Of a stretch of 64,000 nt of DNA, positions 1 through 11,106 are shown one piece after another (positions within the stretch are counted from its first letter, which is position 1; every line of letters starts with the position of its first letter). Origin of the DNA: Micrasema longulum (taxonomy: Eukaryota > Arthropoda > Insecta > Trichoptera > Brachycentridae); the NCBI GenBank assembly GCA_022494885.1, contig JAGVSM010004968.1, positions 21,170 through 85,169 on the forward strand. Direction: 5' to 3'. Position numbers and translations under genes: made by a program. Under the pieces are notes generated by a model. The model was not told the origin of the DNA and searched no databases. It saw only the letters and a program-made list of their open reading frames with translations.

Positions 1-553
1 CTAGAATTGATAAGGAAGAGGTACCCGAACTTTTTAAAAAGCAAGGGTGCCTGTCTGTACATGCTATTTATGACTATTCTATATCATGACCTAGCTCTCG
101 GAACTCTTGCAACCCACCCACAGAAGCCCAGGGTTCCGCAGAACAACTTTTAGGACCCGCTGATCTAAGGTATACGGTGATTGAAGTCTGAAATAGACAT
201 TTTCAAAATCTCATCAGAAATAAATGTAGTAACTTAGGTAAAAACTTGTGCAAATGCCAGTCTTGTCATGCTTGTGCGCCTTTTACAGGCATTTTATTAA
301 AAAATCTTTTTATAATCCCAGATAAAATAAGTTCAATTTTAACTGTAATTCAATCAAACTTAGGGAATATTTCAAAACGCTAGAGTTGCATGGCGTCAAA
401 CAAATTGATATTAAGGTTTTCCCTTTTCAAAAAATGGCCTAAAATTTCGCAGTCTACTGGGTACTGCCATAGCAGCATCTAAAGGCACTTAAAAGGTTTA
501 AAAATTGCCGACACTTATTTGAAGACTTTTAGTTAGTTGCGAAGTGCACTCAC
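1..553. other. mon2 intron 3, partial
   Basis: This is AT-rich sequence downstream of the GTGAGT donor of mon2 exon 3. No further coding exon, repeat family member or RNA gene was recognised. The next mon2 exon must lie left of the window. Confidence 0.5.
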
Positions 554-736
554 TCTAGCTAAGGTGTCGCCCCTCACGAGGTCCGAAGTTGTGAGCAGTA
601 AGGCTGCGGTCTGCAGCAGACGGGGCTCGAGTCCTCCGCAGGCCCCCAGCGCGGCCAGGCAGTCCACAATATGCCGAGCCCCCCTGGCGTCCACCCCGCG
701 ACCGGCAATGAGACGCTGCATCGTCCCGAGACAGAA
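554..736 (-). CDS. mon2: mon2 coding exon 3
   Basis: Sixty-one codons from acceptor TTTGTTTCCAG to donor AGA|GTGAGT, phase 0 at both ends. The exon is much richer in G and C than exons 1 and 2 and the introns. It encodes [15 protein letters not shown] through [16 protein letters not shown], aligning with the MON2 stretch in which human has LLQTVLVLLTT. Confidence 0.9.
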
Positions 737-3700
737 CTGGAAACAAAAAATACAAAATACATTTAAAGCCGTTGTTTGAAACAAGTTGCTTTATAAAGCC
801 AAAATCTACAGATTACTCTTTTTTAAATAATTTGTTTTTTTTATTTATCAATATATTTCATAAATTGTACATGTTTTTTTTATTCTATCCAAATCTACTT
901 TTATACATCTAGTAAATGTTATAACTGTAACTCTCCAAAAAAAGGGACTAGCTCTTGTGCTTGAAGAGTGACTTACACTGTTATAGTTGTTTATTTATAA
1001 GAGTTTATATAATTTTAAATATGAGTACATGAGAAAAAAAAATATAGGATATATAAAGAAAAAAACATAAAACAATAATACATTCATACTAATTAAAATT
1101 TAATGGAGTTTTTACATGTGTTCAAAAAATTTCTTTAGATACTTATACTTTAAATTTATTTATTGATATATGATTTTTAAAAGTTTTTAGTTCTGGGAAG
1201 ATTATTATAATTTTTTACACCTTTGAAGACAAAGCTATTTTGACCATGACTTGTGTGGAATTTAGGAATTTTAATATTATGTTGGTATCTGAGTGACTTA
1301 TTTATCTCAAATTCTTTTAATTTTTCTTCTTTATAAATTTGTATAATGGAATTTATTTTATTCTACTGTATGAACTTTAAATAATTTATACGGAATTTCC
1401 GTATTGAATGATGAGGGTTTCTTTAAAAATACTTTAATAATTAATCTTTGTACTATTTTAAAAGGGTTTAATATATTGGCATATGCACCACCCCATCCTA
1501 CAATATTATATTGGAACAAAGATCGTACAATTGAGTTAATAGTTTTTTGAACAAAGTGTAAAAAATAAATAAAAAAATATTGGTTTACTGTTTAAGCTAG
1601 CTCTGAATTACATTCTTGAAAAATGATAAAAGAGTAAAATAAAAAAACTGTTTGTAAATATTTTTAAGAATATATATTTTTTCTGCTTGTGGTATTTCTT
1701 AAGGTGCAAACCAGGTTCCTGTGAATATGATTATGCAAAACCACATTGCTCCTTTTCTTTTCTTAAAAAAAAGATTTTTCCTTGGTCTCCAAACATTTAA
1801 ATTACAATTTTTTTTAATGATTTTTCTTGGGTTAGTGACTTTAGCCTGATAACATACCTTTATGATTTTTATATCCTTTGATTCACATCCTTGCACCAGT
1901 GGGTACAGAATCTGATTCACTACTCCATACAGAGATGCTTGAGGGTTATTTGATGCCAATGACAGCTTTTCAATTGCTTCGTCACATGACTAAAATACAA
2001 AAATATATTTAATTATACTAATAATGTAGTGATAATTTTAAGACACAATATTTTGAATTTGTCCAAATGTTTGTAGATAAAAACTGGATTTTTCCCCCTA
2101 GGAGTTATTAAGATTTCATTTCTAAATTTATTTCAACAGAGAGGGAAAACATTTTTGAGAAAGGAATATGGAAGTCTAGGCATTCACAGTTATGACCTAT
2201 CATTGGCTGGTTTAAGTAGCTACTTTACCCACTGTGTAATATTCACCATTCTGCCCATGTTTGAACATCCACATTTCCTCAACTCTTCCATCTGTTGACT
2301 TTTGTGAAGGAAAAGAGCTGAAACCTTTATCACGGCTGAACCAAATCACCTACTAGGCAACGCCTGAAAACAATTTTCTAATTTTTATACTTCTTCTTTT
2401 ACCGGGTAGTAATTCAACACAGATGGAAGAGTTGAGGAAATGTGGATGTTCAAACATGGGCAGAATGGTGAATGTTACACAGTGTGTAAAGTGGCCACTT
2501 AAACTAGCCAATGACAGGTCATAAGCCCTGTAAATGCCTAGACTTCCATATTCCCCTCTCGAAAACGTTTTCCCTCTCTGTTGAAATACATTTAAATATG
2601 AACAACTCCCCAGGGAGAAAATCCAGCCAGTCTTCAAGCATTTGGACATACTCAAACATTGTTTAATTTAATTTCATTTATTTATTTTTAGTCACATTGA
2701 GAACATTACAGAGTATCCAATTAATTCTCAACACGTTACAAAATATACATTTCAGATTTATTCAATAGAAAAGAGAAAAAATAAGTCATGTAAAATTGAC
2801 ATACATATTACAATTCTGAAATTGCCCTCTTAAGAGTAATCCCAATGAAATATGGAACTCCAGGCAAGGCTAATGACCTGTCATTAGCTGGTTCAAGCGG
2901 CCAACCAACTGGGTTGTTTTTCAGGTGTTGCCTAGTGGTAAAATAATTCAGTCAGATGAATCTCACCTACATTAATAAAGGTTTTAGTTCTTTAATTTCA
3001 CTAAAATCAAGAGCGAAAGTACTTCCTCCACATACCCGAAAACAGTCTTAGTTTCGCTCATACAAAAAAGCAATGTTTTTGTGTCAATAAACAAGTTACC
3101 TACTCTTTTAAAATGGTCAATTTTTCAATTTCATATATCGCAGTTATAATTTAATTTAACTCTACTATTTTCACTGCCCCTTTCACTAGGAGTTCGGAAA
3201 ATTACATGGAGTACCTTTTTCGGATATTGTCATTCCTCCCCATGATCACATTGCAAACACAAACTAAAATCAATAGATGGAGGAATTAAAGAAATATGGA
3301 TGTTCTAAAATAAGCAAAATGGTGAATGTTACACAGTGTGTAAAGTGGCCACTTAAACCAGCCAATGACTGGTCATAATCCTGTAAATGCTTTATTAACT
3401 TCTCTAAAATGTTCCCTATTTCTGTTGCAATGGTTCTGGTTCTATTTCATACACAGAACTGTATTCTTCATCCACATGAACACGGAAAAAATGCTGGTAC
3501 CGGTTGATGAAACAAAAATTGAATTTTGAATAGATATTCAAAATATTGTCGACGCAATCTGAAATTCTAGAAAAGCTATTAACGCCTTAATTCACATTTT
3601 CAATGGATTTCAAATTAGCAATTCTAATGTATAAATGTTTATATTGTTGTTACGAACGCACTGTGAAATAATAAACAAATATACACTGGAAAAAATAAGA

Positions 3701-3962
3701 ATAGAACATAATTATTGAGCAATGGCTAGAGGAATATACAAGATATTTGAGAATTTCCTCTCTGCATGATATTATAGACCATCCAACACGCAATCTCATA
3801 ATTACTATCTGTACAATTCTACTGGACAATGTATAAACATACCTCCCGAATTTGTGGATACTTTTTCTTCGTCTCGAGGCTGAGGTTTTTAAAGTCATTC
3901 TGCAGGACTTCTAAGAACTTCTTTGTGGAGTCATCACCGGTTACCGGCGCGACGAACGCCAT
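554..3962 (-). CDS. mon2: MON2 homolog, N-terminal part (three exons, runs off left edge)
   Basis: MON2 is a large peripheral scaffold of the trans-Golgi and endosomes, related to the big Sec7-type Arf exchange factors but without their catalytic domain; with Dopey and a P4-ATPase it acts in endosome-to-Golgi sorting. Three exons (3843-3962, 1858-1989, 554-736) join in phase 0 to give 145 residues. They match the start of MON2 family proteins: residues 13-40 correspond to the conserved N-terminal helix ([20 protein letters not shown]), then [22 protein letters not shown], and [15 protein letters not shown], the start of the DCB (dimerisation and cyclophilin-binding) region. All splice sites are GT/AG with good donors (GTATGT, GTATGT, GTGAGT). 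The ATG at 3962-3960 is the first in frame and gives the expected family N-terminus. Family proteins are about 1,600-1,700 residues, so over 90 percent lies outside the window. Identity is from recalled family sequence, not a search. Confidence 0.9.
737..1857. other. mon2 intron 2, no feature seen
   Basis: Very AT-rich intron with homopolymer runs. I see no repeat family shared with the rest of the window and no exon-like segment. Confidence 0.6.
1858..1989 (-). CDS. mon2: mon2 coding exon 2
   Basis: Forty-four codons between an acceptor TTTTAG and the donor AAG|GTATGT, phase 0 at both ends. It encodes [13 protein letters not shown] through [11 protein letters not shown]. The reading frame stays open into the intron, but intron residues do not resemble MON2, and the strong donor marks the end. 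Confidence 0.9.
2045..2661. repeat. Foldback repeat family A, near-complete copy
   Basis: The left arm (TTGTCCAAATG end, then CAACAGAGAGGGAAAAC, AATATGGAAGTCTAGGCATT) is repeated in inverted orientation in the right arm (2417-2661), around a linker containing AGGCAACGCCTGAAAAC. It lies in mon2 intron 1. The open frame of about 100 codons here is a by-product of the repeat, since the same arms recur across the window in both orientations. Confidence 0.85.
2830..3430. repeat. Foldback repeat family A copy split by an insertion
   Basis: The arms TGACCTGTCATTAGCTGG and GTAAAGTGGCCACTTAAACC identify family A. The copy is interrupted by unrelated sequence at 3011-3262, flanked by an 11 bp direct repeat (ACTAAAATCAA at 3000-3010 and 3263-3273). 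Other copies, for example around 22587, read through this point without the insert. Confidence 0.8.
3011..3262. mobile_element. 252 bp insertion with 11 bp target duplication
   Basis: Unclassified insertion in a family A repeat, bounded by ACTAAAATCAA on both sides. There is no open frame, no poly(A) and no clear terminal inverted repeat. An empty site in other family A copies supports the boundaries. Confidence 0.6.
3843..3962 (-). CDS. mon2: mon2 coding exon 1
   Basis: Forty codons from the ATG to the donor GAG|GTATGT. It encodes an amphipathic N-terminal helix rich in Lys and Glu ending KKKYPQIRE. Phase 0 at the donor. The sequence upstream of the ATG is AT-rich with no upstream in-frame ATG noticed close by. 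Confidence 0.9.
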
Positions 3963-5186
3963 CCTCTTTTGTTTATAATATTTCCTTTAATAAAACCATT
4001 ATATGCGGCAGCGAAACTGCCATGTACACAAATTGACAGTTGTCAAATTGCTGTGCGGCGAGTGTTGCTATAAGAATTAAAAATATGCACACAACTTATG
4101 TTTTTCAAGTTCTTGATTTCAATAGCAGCGCCCCACCCATTTTAAATATCTACCTCACCAAAATGTAGCAAATACCTACTAAAACTATTGCACAAAAATA
4201 TTAAATTTACTAAAGATATAAAAGTATTTAGCGTAACTTGCAGGTTTTTATAAAATTTTAGAAAATAATATGTTTTGGAACCAAAGCTTCATTTATAGAA
4301 AAGCATTGACGAACTTTGGAGCAATTTTTTTTTACTCGATTATATATTTTTTCGACATAGAGATACTGTCATCTGTCAAAAAATATTTTACCTCAACAAA
4401 ATTACATAATTTTTTTTATCTATTTGAAGTGAGGAAGTTCAGTATTTAAAAAAAAAAGGCTATAAAACCAAGCAAAAAATTAATGTATTTTTACGTATTT
4501 GCACTATTATCGCTATATCATTGGTTGATTTGGAAGAACTTGTGATGTCATTTAAAGTGGTTCGTTTCTATTAAAAACCGTTTTAATATTTTTTTCATAC
4601 ATTCTAGAGAAACTTAGCAGTATAATTATTTAAATTTTTAATCCGTGTAAGAAAACATTTTTATAGTTAATTTCCCATAGCACTGTACCTCTTCATTTAA
4701 TTTTATGGATACAGTTTCCACAATGTTTTTAAAAGCATAATATACCCAATATCCTAGCTAGCTTTTGTAATTTTATTTTTCTGTTTCTAACTTCACTTTG
4801 ATCAATTTATTATTTTTCCCTACGCGAGTAAATTTTAATTGTGTTACAAAAATAACTGTCAATCTGTTTTCCCACAGGAAATAATAATAAAAGAAGAGTT
4901 GGGTGTTGATTTATACAAAACGCCACACCACTCTATTTTTGTATACAGAAGTCACTTCTTCTATATTCACACATCTTCGAATTTTGACACATCCATTTAT
5001 TGGATTTGGTCATGTCGTAACTTTTTTGGTTTTCCTCATCTTATTCATCCATCAATATTTGAGTACTAAATATTTAAAGTATTTTTCTGTCTATTCGCTC
5101 TACACATCCAAACCAACCTACACTCTTTTCTAGAACGCTTGTCAGAGCCAGAGTTTATAGATAGTTTTACTCGCTGAATAGGGAAT
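3963..5186. other. mon2 upstream region
   Basis: Sequence upstream of the mon2 ATG. It holds the presumed 5' UTR and promoter, but no TATA box or initiator can be assigned. Beyond about 4100 it is AT-rich and shows no recognised gene or repeat. Confidence 0.5.
4033..4046. promoter_or_regulatory. Inverted repeat 71 bp upstream of mon2 ATG
   Basis: TTGACA-GT-TGTCAA is a perfect 6 bp inverted repeat with a 2 bp centre in the region expected to hold the mon2 promoter or 5' UTR. A function as a transcription factor site is only a possibility. Similar GACAGTTGTCA motifs occur in MITE family B ends, so it could also be repeat-derived. Confidence 0.2.
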
Positions 5187-5187
5187 C

Positions 5188-5286
5188 AGGGATCACCTTA
5201 CCTTCATGTGACAAAAATGATTAAGATACACTGCTATTGGTGTACCAATGCAGTGCTCTATGCATTATTAGGTGCAGAAAGGGAAT
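5188..5286 (+). repeat. SINE 3' conserved segment
   Basis: Contains ACCTTACCTTCATGTGAC, GGTGTACCAATGCAGTGC and ATTAGGTGCAGAAAGGG, the conserved 3' half of the tRNA-derived SINE seen in full at 39424 and 48237. The tRNA-like head is missing. Confidence 0.75.
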
Positions 5287-6098
5287 AAATAATAATAATA
5301 ATAAATTTTGACAATTTTTATAGCGCCGTTTTCGTGAATAATCACTTCAAGGGCGCTGTACATTATACTTAATTCTATCAGCTTACTCTTAATTACTATT
5401 CACTTACACACAAATTTTATAAATTACCCATACACATATGTATTATGTTTGTATTCCTTTTAAGCAGTAGCACTTTTCAAATCAGGAAACGATTTCACAA
5501 ATAAATGAGTTTTAAATTTTTTTCTAAAAAGCGATTCTGTTGCACAATTTCGTAGTTCTGAAGGTAAGGCATTCCACGCCAAAGATCCGGCTATTGCAAA
5601 AGCTCTATCACCAAATTTGGAACCCTGGTTGCGTAATTGGGGTAGTATCACCTTCCCTACAGCAGAACAGGAGGCTGAGCGGAGAGTGAGGCGCCTATCT
5701 GCCAACTCATCCGGAATGCAGAGTTCCTTAAGGTATTGAGGAGCCGTGTTATGCATTGTTTTATACATTAACCAACACAGCTTATACTCAACCCTTTCAG
5801 GAAAACGTAGCCAGTGCAGAATTTGAAGCAACTGTGTAATATGATCGTACTTTGATACACCAAAGATCAGCCTAGCAGCTGCATTCAGAATCGACTGCAA
5901 TCGTTCCATTTTATATTTAGGAATGCCAGCATATATTCCATTGCAATAATCGACTCGTGATATCGCAAATGCGTTTACTAAGAGACGGGCCGCCTCATTA
6001 GGTAGATGTTTTTGAATACACCTAATTTGCCTTAGCTGGTAAAAACATGCGCTGGTGATACTTCTTGGACCAGTTAGTTTTATCAACGAGTTTGTATT
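5287..6098 (-). mobile_element. 5'-truncated CR1/L2-like LINE
   Basis: The ORF at 5460-6086 encodes the C-terminal end of a non-LTR reverse transcriptase protein (INAFAISRVDYCN-type motif, here NAFAISRVDYCNGIYAG; later SLAWNALPSELRN and a basic LFRKKFKTHLF end). It is intact over 208 residues but lacks the RT core and endonuclease, as expected for 5' truncation. It is followed by a 3' UTR with AGCGCCCTTGAAGTGATT and GGCGCTATAAAAATT and ends in (TTA)n. The same tail is shared with family E repeats at 52262 and 58640. Confidence 0.85.
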
Positions 6099-6259
6099 AT
6101 TTTATTTTTTTTCCTCTCATTTAAATAAGATTCCAGAAATAATAAGTAATATTCAAAATAAAAATTATAATCGGACAATTAGAAAATAAATAAATCTGGT
6201 ATATTAAAACAACTCCAGTTGATTGCAGTCGATAATATTAACACCATTCAGATATTATA

Positions 6260-6626
6260 CAGGGTGTTCTTTAAACCCTGTCACATCCAAAACCATGATG
6301 ATCAGTATAGGCGAGAAGACATATTAGCATATTTAAAAAAATAATTAGAACGAAGAAAATTTAAAAAAATTAAATATAAAAACAAACAAATGGTAGCTTA
6401 CTTCTGCAGGGGAGAAACGAGAGGGGCGCGGTCGTGCGGTTGACGGTGTATCCGACTCCCTCCTCCTCGTTTCTCCCCAGCAGAAGTAAGCAACCATTTG
6501 TTTTTTTCTATATTTTATTTTTTTCTATATTTAGTCATTCTAAAAATGTATTTTAATGTGCCAATATGTCTTCTTGCTCATACTGATCATTTTGGTTTCG
6601 GATTTGACAGGGTTTAAAGAACACCT
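6260..6626. mobile_element. MITE family C (TA-flanked)
   Basis: Terminal inverted repeats CAGGGTGTTCTTTAAACC continue for about 60 bp into an almost fully palindromic element, flanked by TA. The centre holds a GC-rich hairpin with GCTTACTTCTGCAGGGGAG in one arm. TA duplication and these ends suggest the Tc1/mariner superfamily. No coding capacity. Confidence 0.85.
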
Positions 6627-6809
6627 GTACAGTAGAAAAAGTAAAAAAAAAACAACAGTTTCACAAAAAAATTACACTGTTACTTTAGAGAAAAACTTCA
6701 TCCTATTAGGCAAAACATGATCATTACCATTTCATCAGTTGCTTGTACCGTATTTTTTGCCCACACTACTCAAAACTGTTATTTAGAAACTGTCTCACAA
6801 AACAGTTTA

Positions 6810-7111
6810 ATTTGTTAACTCACCCGCATGATAAAGGTTTCAGCTCTTTTACTTCACAAAAGTTAACAGATGGAAGACTTAAGGAAATGTGGATGTTCAA
6901 ACATTGGCCAGAATGGTGAATGTTACAGTGTGTAAAGTGGCCACTTAGACTAGCCAATGACAGGTCATAAGCCCTGTAAATGTCTTGACTCCCATATTCC
7001 CTTATCAAAAATGTTTTTCCTCTCTGTTGCAATAAATTTAAATATGAACAACTCCCTAGGGAGCAAATCCAGCCACTCTGCAAGCATTTGGATATACTCA
7101 AAACATTGTTG
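6810..7111. repeat. Foldback repeat family A, half copy
   Basis: Contains GGAAATGTGGATGTTCAAAC, AAGTGGCCACTTAGACTAGC, GTCATAAGCCCTGTAAATG and the terminal GGATATACTCAAAACATTG. Only the right arm is present. Confidence 0.85.
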
Positions 7112-7463
7112 GATAGCAGTTACTGCTACTTCTTTTAAATAGCCGAAATGCCCATCTCTAATAAATATATAGGCCCATCAAAGTTTTCTTTTTGTCAATT
7201 TTTTATAAATACACAAACGTGCACTTTAGTTGCATAAATTATGTAGTGTCGGTAATTGAATAAAAACAATAAGATTGATATTCGGAATAAAAAAAATATT
7301 TTAATGCTTTTATGGAAATTTTTGACAATGTTTAATGTGATGTATAGCTGTTCAGATTCGCCACCTTTCCGCAAGAATAATGTTAGCGATGCACGGAATA
7401 CACTCAAAATATTAGAGCATATGGGAATAGAAGTACTTAATTGCTACACGGTTATTATCAGAT

Positions 7464-8435
7464 TCAAAGTTCCAGTTTCTTCACAACCTTGGACATTGCT
7501 TTTTCTTTAGCCTTTTCATAAAGCGGCATTAATTTTCCCTCCTTGGCGAGGATTTTCAACAATTCTACGATGAACGCCATGTAGTTATGTTTCCGCCGGG
7601 CGATCTCGGCCTGGTTTCTGCGATTCTTGGCAACCTCGGTGTCTATCAGCATCTGTATTCTGGCAATTTCTATCTTCTGAGCATCCGTCTCCATCCCGCT
7701 TTCTTCCGCCTCCCAATAAATCTCCGCAATTTGTCTCTCGTAGATCATCTTTCGGTCGGAAACGAGGGCCATTAGATTGAAATGGATTTCTCCTTCGCTG
7801 TATTTGTCTATCCTGTTTTTGACGACTTCCCTGAACATTTCCGTCCAACTTTTCTCCGGCGGGATCGCGCCCAAGTCGATGGGACCCGCCTTCAAGCCGT
7901 CTAGTTCGTAAAGCCTACCATCAATCGGAATATAACCTACAAAATGGAAAACGTCATCATCTTTGCCGGCCGCTTTCGAGTCGTATTCGAAAAGTGTCTG
8001 CCTCGCGAAGGAATTGTGCACTGTTCTGATTAATTCAGAGTTACTCAGAGTTAATCCTTTCATCTGCGGATCGAATGACTGGCTAAAATCCCGAAGACCG
8101 CTCAATGTTTGCCCCAATACTAGATCGGGATGTTTACAGTTCATTAGCAGGTTAATGACGGCTTGTGTGGCGCAAGCGTTGTTTGTGACTTGTTTAGCGA
8201 AATATATCTTGTCCAATCTGTTATCTTGAACGATGGAACCCAAAGGCTCGGTATCCGGCACCCATTTAAACAGAAATATCAACCCGTGGATTGGACTCAA
8301 CTTTTCAAAAGCTTCTTTACTGAGACTCCATATTTCTTCAACTTCGACGCCTTTCACGCCAAATTGGCGAATAAGTTCGGTGAATACTCCTGGATCACTC
8401 TCTATGAGGCTCCAGTTTCCTGCACTTTCGGTCAT
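7464..8435 (-). CDS. Uch-L5: Ubiquitin C-terminal hydrolase L5 (UCH37)
   Basis: Cysteine protease (peptidase family C12) that removes ubiquitin, in other animals at the proteasome lid through Rpn13/ADRM1 and in the INO80 complex. The ORF is 323 residues, close to the human protein (329). The catalytic set is complete and at the same positions as human: Gln82, Cys88 (in NNACATQA), His164 (FHFVGY) and Asp179 (LYELDG). Further family motifs are ESDPGVFTELI (12-22), VEEIWSL, GLIFLFKW (51-58), KYSEGEIHFNLMA and VSDRKMIYE. The C-terminal ULD region ends with ARRKHNYMAFIVELLK (280-294) and a Lys-rich KEKE-like tail, where Rpn13 binds in relatives. The ATG at 8435 gives the conserved MTESAGNWSLIESDPG start. 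The whole gene is one exon, with no intron signs; it may be the normal locus or an expressed retrocopy. A possible polyadenylation signal (ATTAAA) is at 7300-7305. Confidence 0.96.
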   Translation of the reverse strand: MTESAGNWSLIESDPGVFTELIRQFGVKGVEVEEIWSLSKEAFEKLSPIHGLIFLFKWVPDTEPLGSIVQDNRLDKIYFAKQVTNNACATQAVINLLMNCKHPDLVLGQTLSGLRDFSQSFDPQMKGLTLSNSELIRTVHNSFARQTLFEYDSKAAGKDDDVFHFVGYIPIDGRLYELDGLKAGPIDLGAIPPEKSWTEMFREVVKNRIDKYSEGEIHFNLMALVSDRKMIYERQIAEIYWEAEESGMETDAQKIEIARIQMLIDTEVAKNRRNQAEIARRKHNYMAFIVELLKILAKEGKLMPLYEKAKEKAMSKVVKKLEL

Positions 8436-10393
8436 TTTAGATTTATATTATTTATTTTTCAATCAGTAAAAATGTGCAAAACAAAGCACACGATGACTTT
8501 ATTTTATTTATTAAATGACCATGGAAAAAAATCAAGCATGACAGGACAAACATCCACGACTTCATATCATACCTAAGGGCTAACCATGTATTGCAAAGTA
8601 GCTCTTAAATTCTCTGCTACAATGACGTTTTTCGTATATCTATTTTAGATGTATCCATAATTTTTTCTCGTAAAAAAAGTACTTAATAACAAAAAACTGG
8701 TAATGTTTATCGGGGTAAGTAGTTAAAAACACAGAAGAGCAGAAGTATTTTGATAAAATTTTCAGCTATTATTATTATATTTTTTTAGGTAATATTGGCG
8801 TATTATATTTATAATGTCTATTTAGACACATTATTTCCTTATTAAATGCGTCTTAGTTTTATGAAATATTACATTGCATTCAAAAATAAAAAAAGGAGAA
8901 AAAAACCACGGTACACATGCAATGGATGCAAGGAATGCAAAAAATGGCATATTTTACTTAAGTACTTGTAACGTGTCTAAATTAAATTAATCTAAGAGAT
9001 TGGGGAGGCTGAGTCGATAGCATCGTTTCATGTCATGGCGATGGTTTCTGTTAAAAATAAATTCATATAGGTAGCTAAAGTGTCATCAGAAAGTCTGAAA
9101 TTGTATGTATTCTGAAAACTACAATTGTAAACAAATATTTAATGTCAACCTTACCGAAAATCGAATCTGAGACCTCTTACAAGGTAGGCAAACGCGATGA
9201 CCATCAGACCACGAGGCGGACATAATAAGAAGCAGTGGCGTCTTTGATACCAAATTTCTAGAGAAGCTCAGCTTTTAAGGATAAGTATAATATGCGTAAA
9301 TGTTAAGTAGGTACCTATAGTAAAAAACACAGTACGGACCATATTTGTAGGCATCTTTGAGCATTTTTATATTGGTTGCTAGTTTTTTATCTTCATAATT
9401 TGTTGACATAACGCGAATTAAAATACATATTAGGTACTGGTAAATAGCAAGGATTTCTTAGTGAGGCTCAGCCTCACTTGCTTCATATGCTCCTTCGTCC
9501 CTGATAATAAGTACTTACCTACATAGTAAGTACCTAGGTTCCTGTGAAATCAATGAGTTCATTGAAAATAATAAATTTAACACAATATACATTTTTTATG
9601 AAATTTTATTGAGATCTCGATTGTATGTTATACTATTAAAATATCACTGGTACAAAACTCAACTGACACTTACTTACGAACTAACGGCTTTACTCCGCCA
9701 ATAGCTACATTTCCTAAAAATATTACAATGTGTTTTTATGTACAATTGTTATGCTCTTTCTTCTTCTTATTGTTTCATTGACTTTTTCACCTCCACTAGC
9801 CAGTGTTGTGTTTAAAAATTTTATGGTAACAAGCATTTGCTGGACACAAACAAAAGATACGATGGATTACCACAAAAATATAATATCTACGTGAATTTTG
9901 ATTTTGAGGTGGGTACATATGTAACAGAAATACGTTTTTAATAAAATAAAAAACAGTAATGTGGTTGAGTAATTAATAAGGTTATTTATGGACATATTTT
10001 TGTGTTACCAATGTGTTGAATTAACATGAAAGGTAAATTCGGATATATGAAATTTACCGCGAGAAACTTTTCTAATTGAAACGAGCACATTCAAAGCGCA
10101 AAAAAGTTAGATATTCTGATTTCATATTTATATCACCGATTTTTTCATTTTTAATTTTGTATCAATTTCAGTACAATAATTTATTTAATTTACCTATAGT
10201 CAATTGAAAAATGCAGAAGTCACCACATCTTAATATTCTTTTACAGTGAAAAAATAGTCTGAAAAATACTAAACAAAAAAGTGCTTTTTTGTAGCTGTTT
10301 TTAAATATCATGAAATCAGCATATAATATTTTAGTGATTCGTTTTTTTAAACCAACATTATTGTATTTTAAAACAATATTTTAATGAAACTTT
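8436..10393. other. Uch-L5 upstream intergenic region
   Basis: AT-rich sequence with no supported gene. The only recognised item is a minus-strand tRNA-SINE head near 9145-9225. A possible promoter directly upstream of 8435 cannot be delimited. Confidence 0.5.
9145..9228 (-). repeat. tRNA-derived SINE head fragment
   Basis: Read on the minus strand it has CCTCGTGGTCTGATGGTCA (A-box-like) and AGGTCTCAGATTCGATTTTC (B-box-like), as in the SINE heads at 39424 and 48237, but degenerate. Confidence 0.55.
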
Positions 10394-11106
10394 TAGGGCC
10401 AGGGTGTCGACAGCGGATCACCATTTTTTGAAGGGCTGCAATTTTGTTACGGTTTAAGCTCGAAAGCTGAAATTTGGTATCACTTTAGCTTAATTACTGT
10501 ATTTTTGGACTACATTTCATTTTTTTACGGTTTTATTAAAAAATTGAAAATTATCCAATACGTACTCTAGGTCGGGCACAGTGGATCACAAATAAAACAA
10601 CGATGATTTATTCTAGTACGTGATGTTTACCGGTTAAGTACACATTTATTTAAATATGTATTTAGACTTTATTGAATATGTGGGTAGCATAATAAATATT
10701 TCTAATAGCAGTACACAGTGGATTCACTGTGTACTGCGGTATTTGATTCACTGTGCCCTATGCGGCCATTTTGATTTTCTAGTCAAACAAACACAAATTA
10801 CCAAGTTTGTTCATTATAGTAATACTGTTATATGTAACCCGAGACACGGAGTTTACAGTAAAATCAATGGCCACGTGAAAACGTTACCTATAAATCAGAT
10901 AAGAAACAACGAAAATTTGTCTTTGAAATTAAGTTTTAAAACAAAAAAATACATGGACTCGCCACGTGTATGCTCTGTCACAGCGACCAGCCGGCTAGTG
11001 GTGAAGTGTTTTCCCCATAAGACCTTCTTACAGTGAGCAAAATTAGATTTTAGTGTTTATAATTTTACGTCCAGGGTATTTGAGCCTAAGCTGTCGACAC
11101 CTTGAC
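10394..11106. repeat. Unclassified TIR element with CACAGTG motifs
   Basis: Outer inverted repeats GGTGTCGACAGC (10402) and GCTGTCGACACC (11091) bracket about 700 bp. Inside, GGCACAGTGGATCAC, a 13 bp-arm hairpin (10708-10737) and GATTCACTGTGCCC occur within 200 bp. The 126-codon frame at 10656-11036 has no recognisable domain and is probably chance. Confidence 0.4.

Noticed and set aside
2353..2655. 100-codon minus-strand ORF, with similar ORFs at 6820, 43812, 45348 and 48644
   Set aside because: All fall in foldback family A and are read from either strand of the same repeat; no protein domain.
10656..11036. 126-codon plus-strand ORF
   Set aside because: Begins and runs through a hairpin and TIR-like motifs, with no recognisable domain or coding-like composition.
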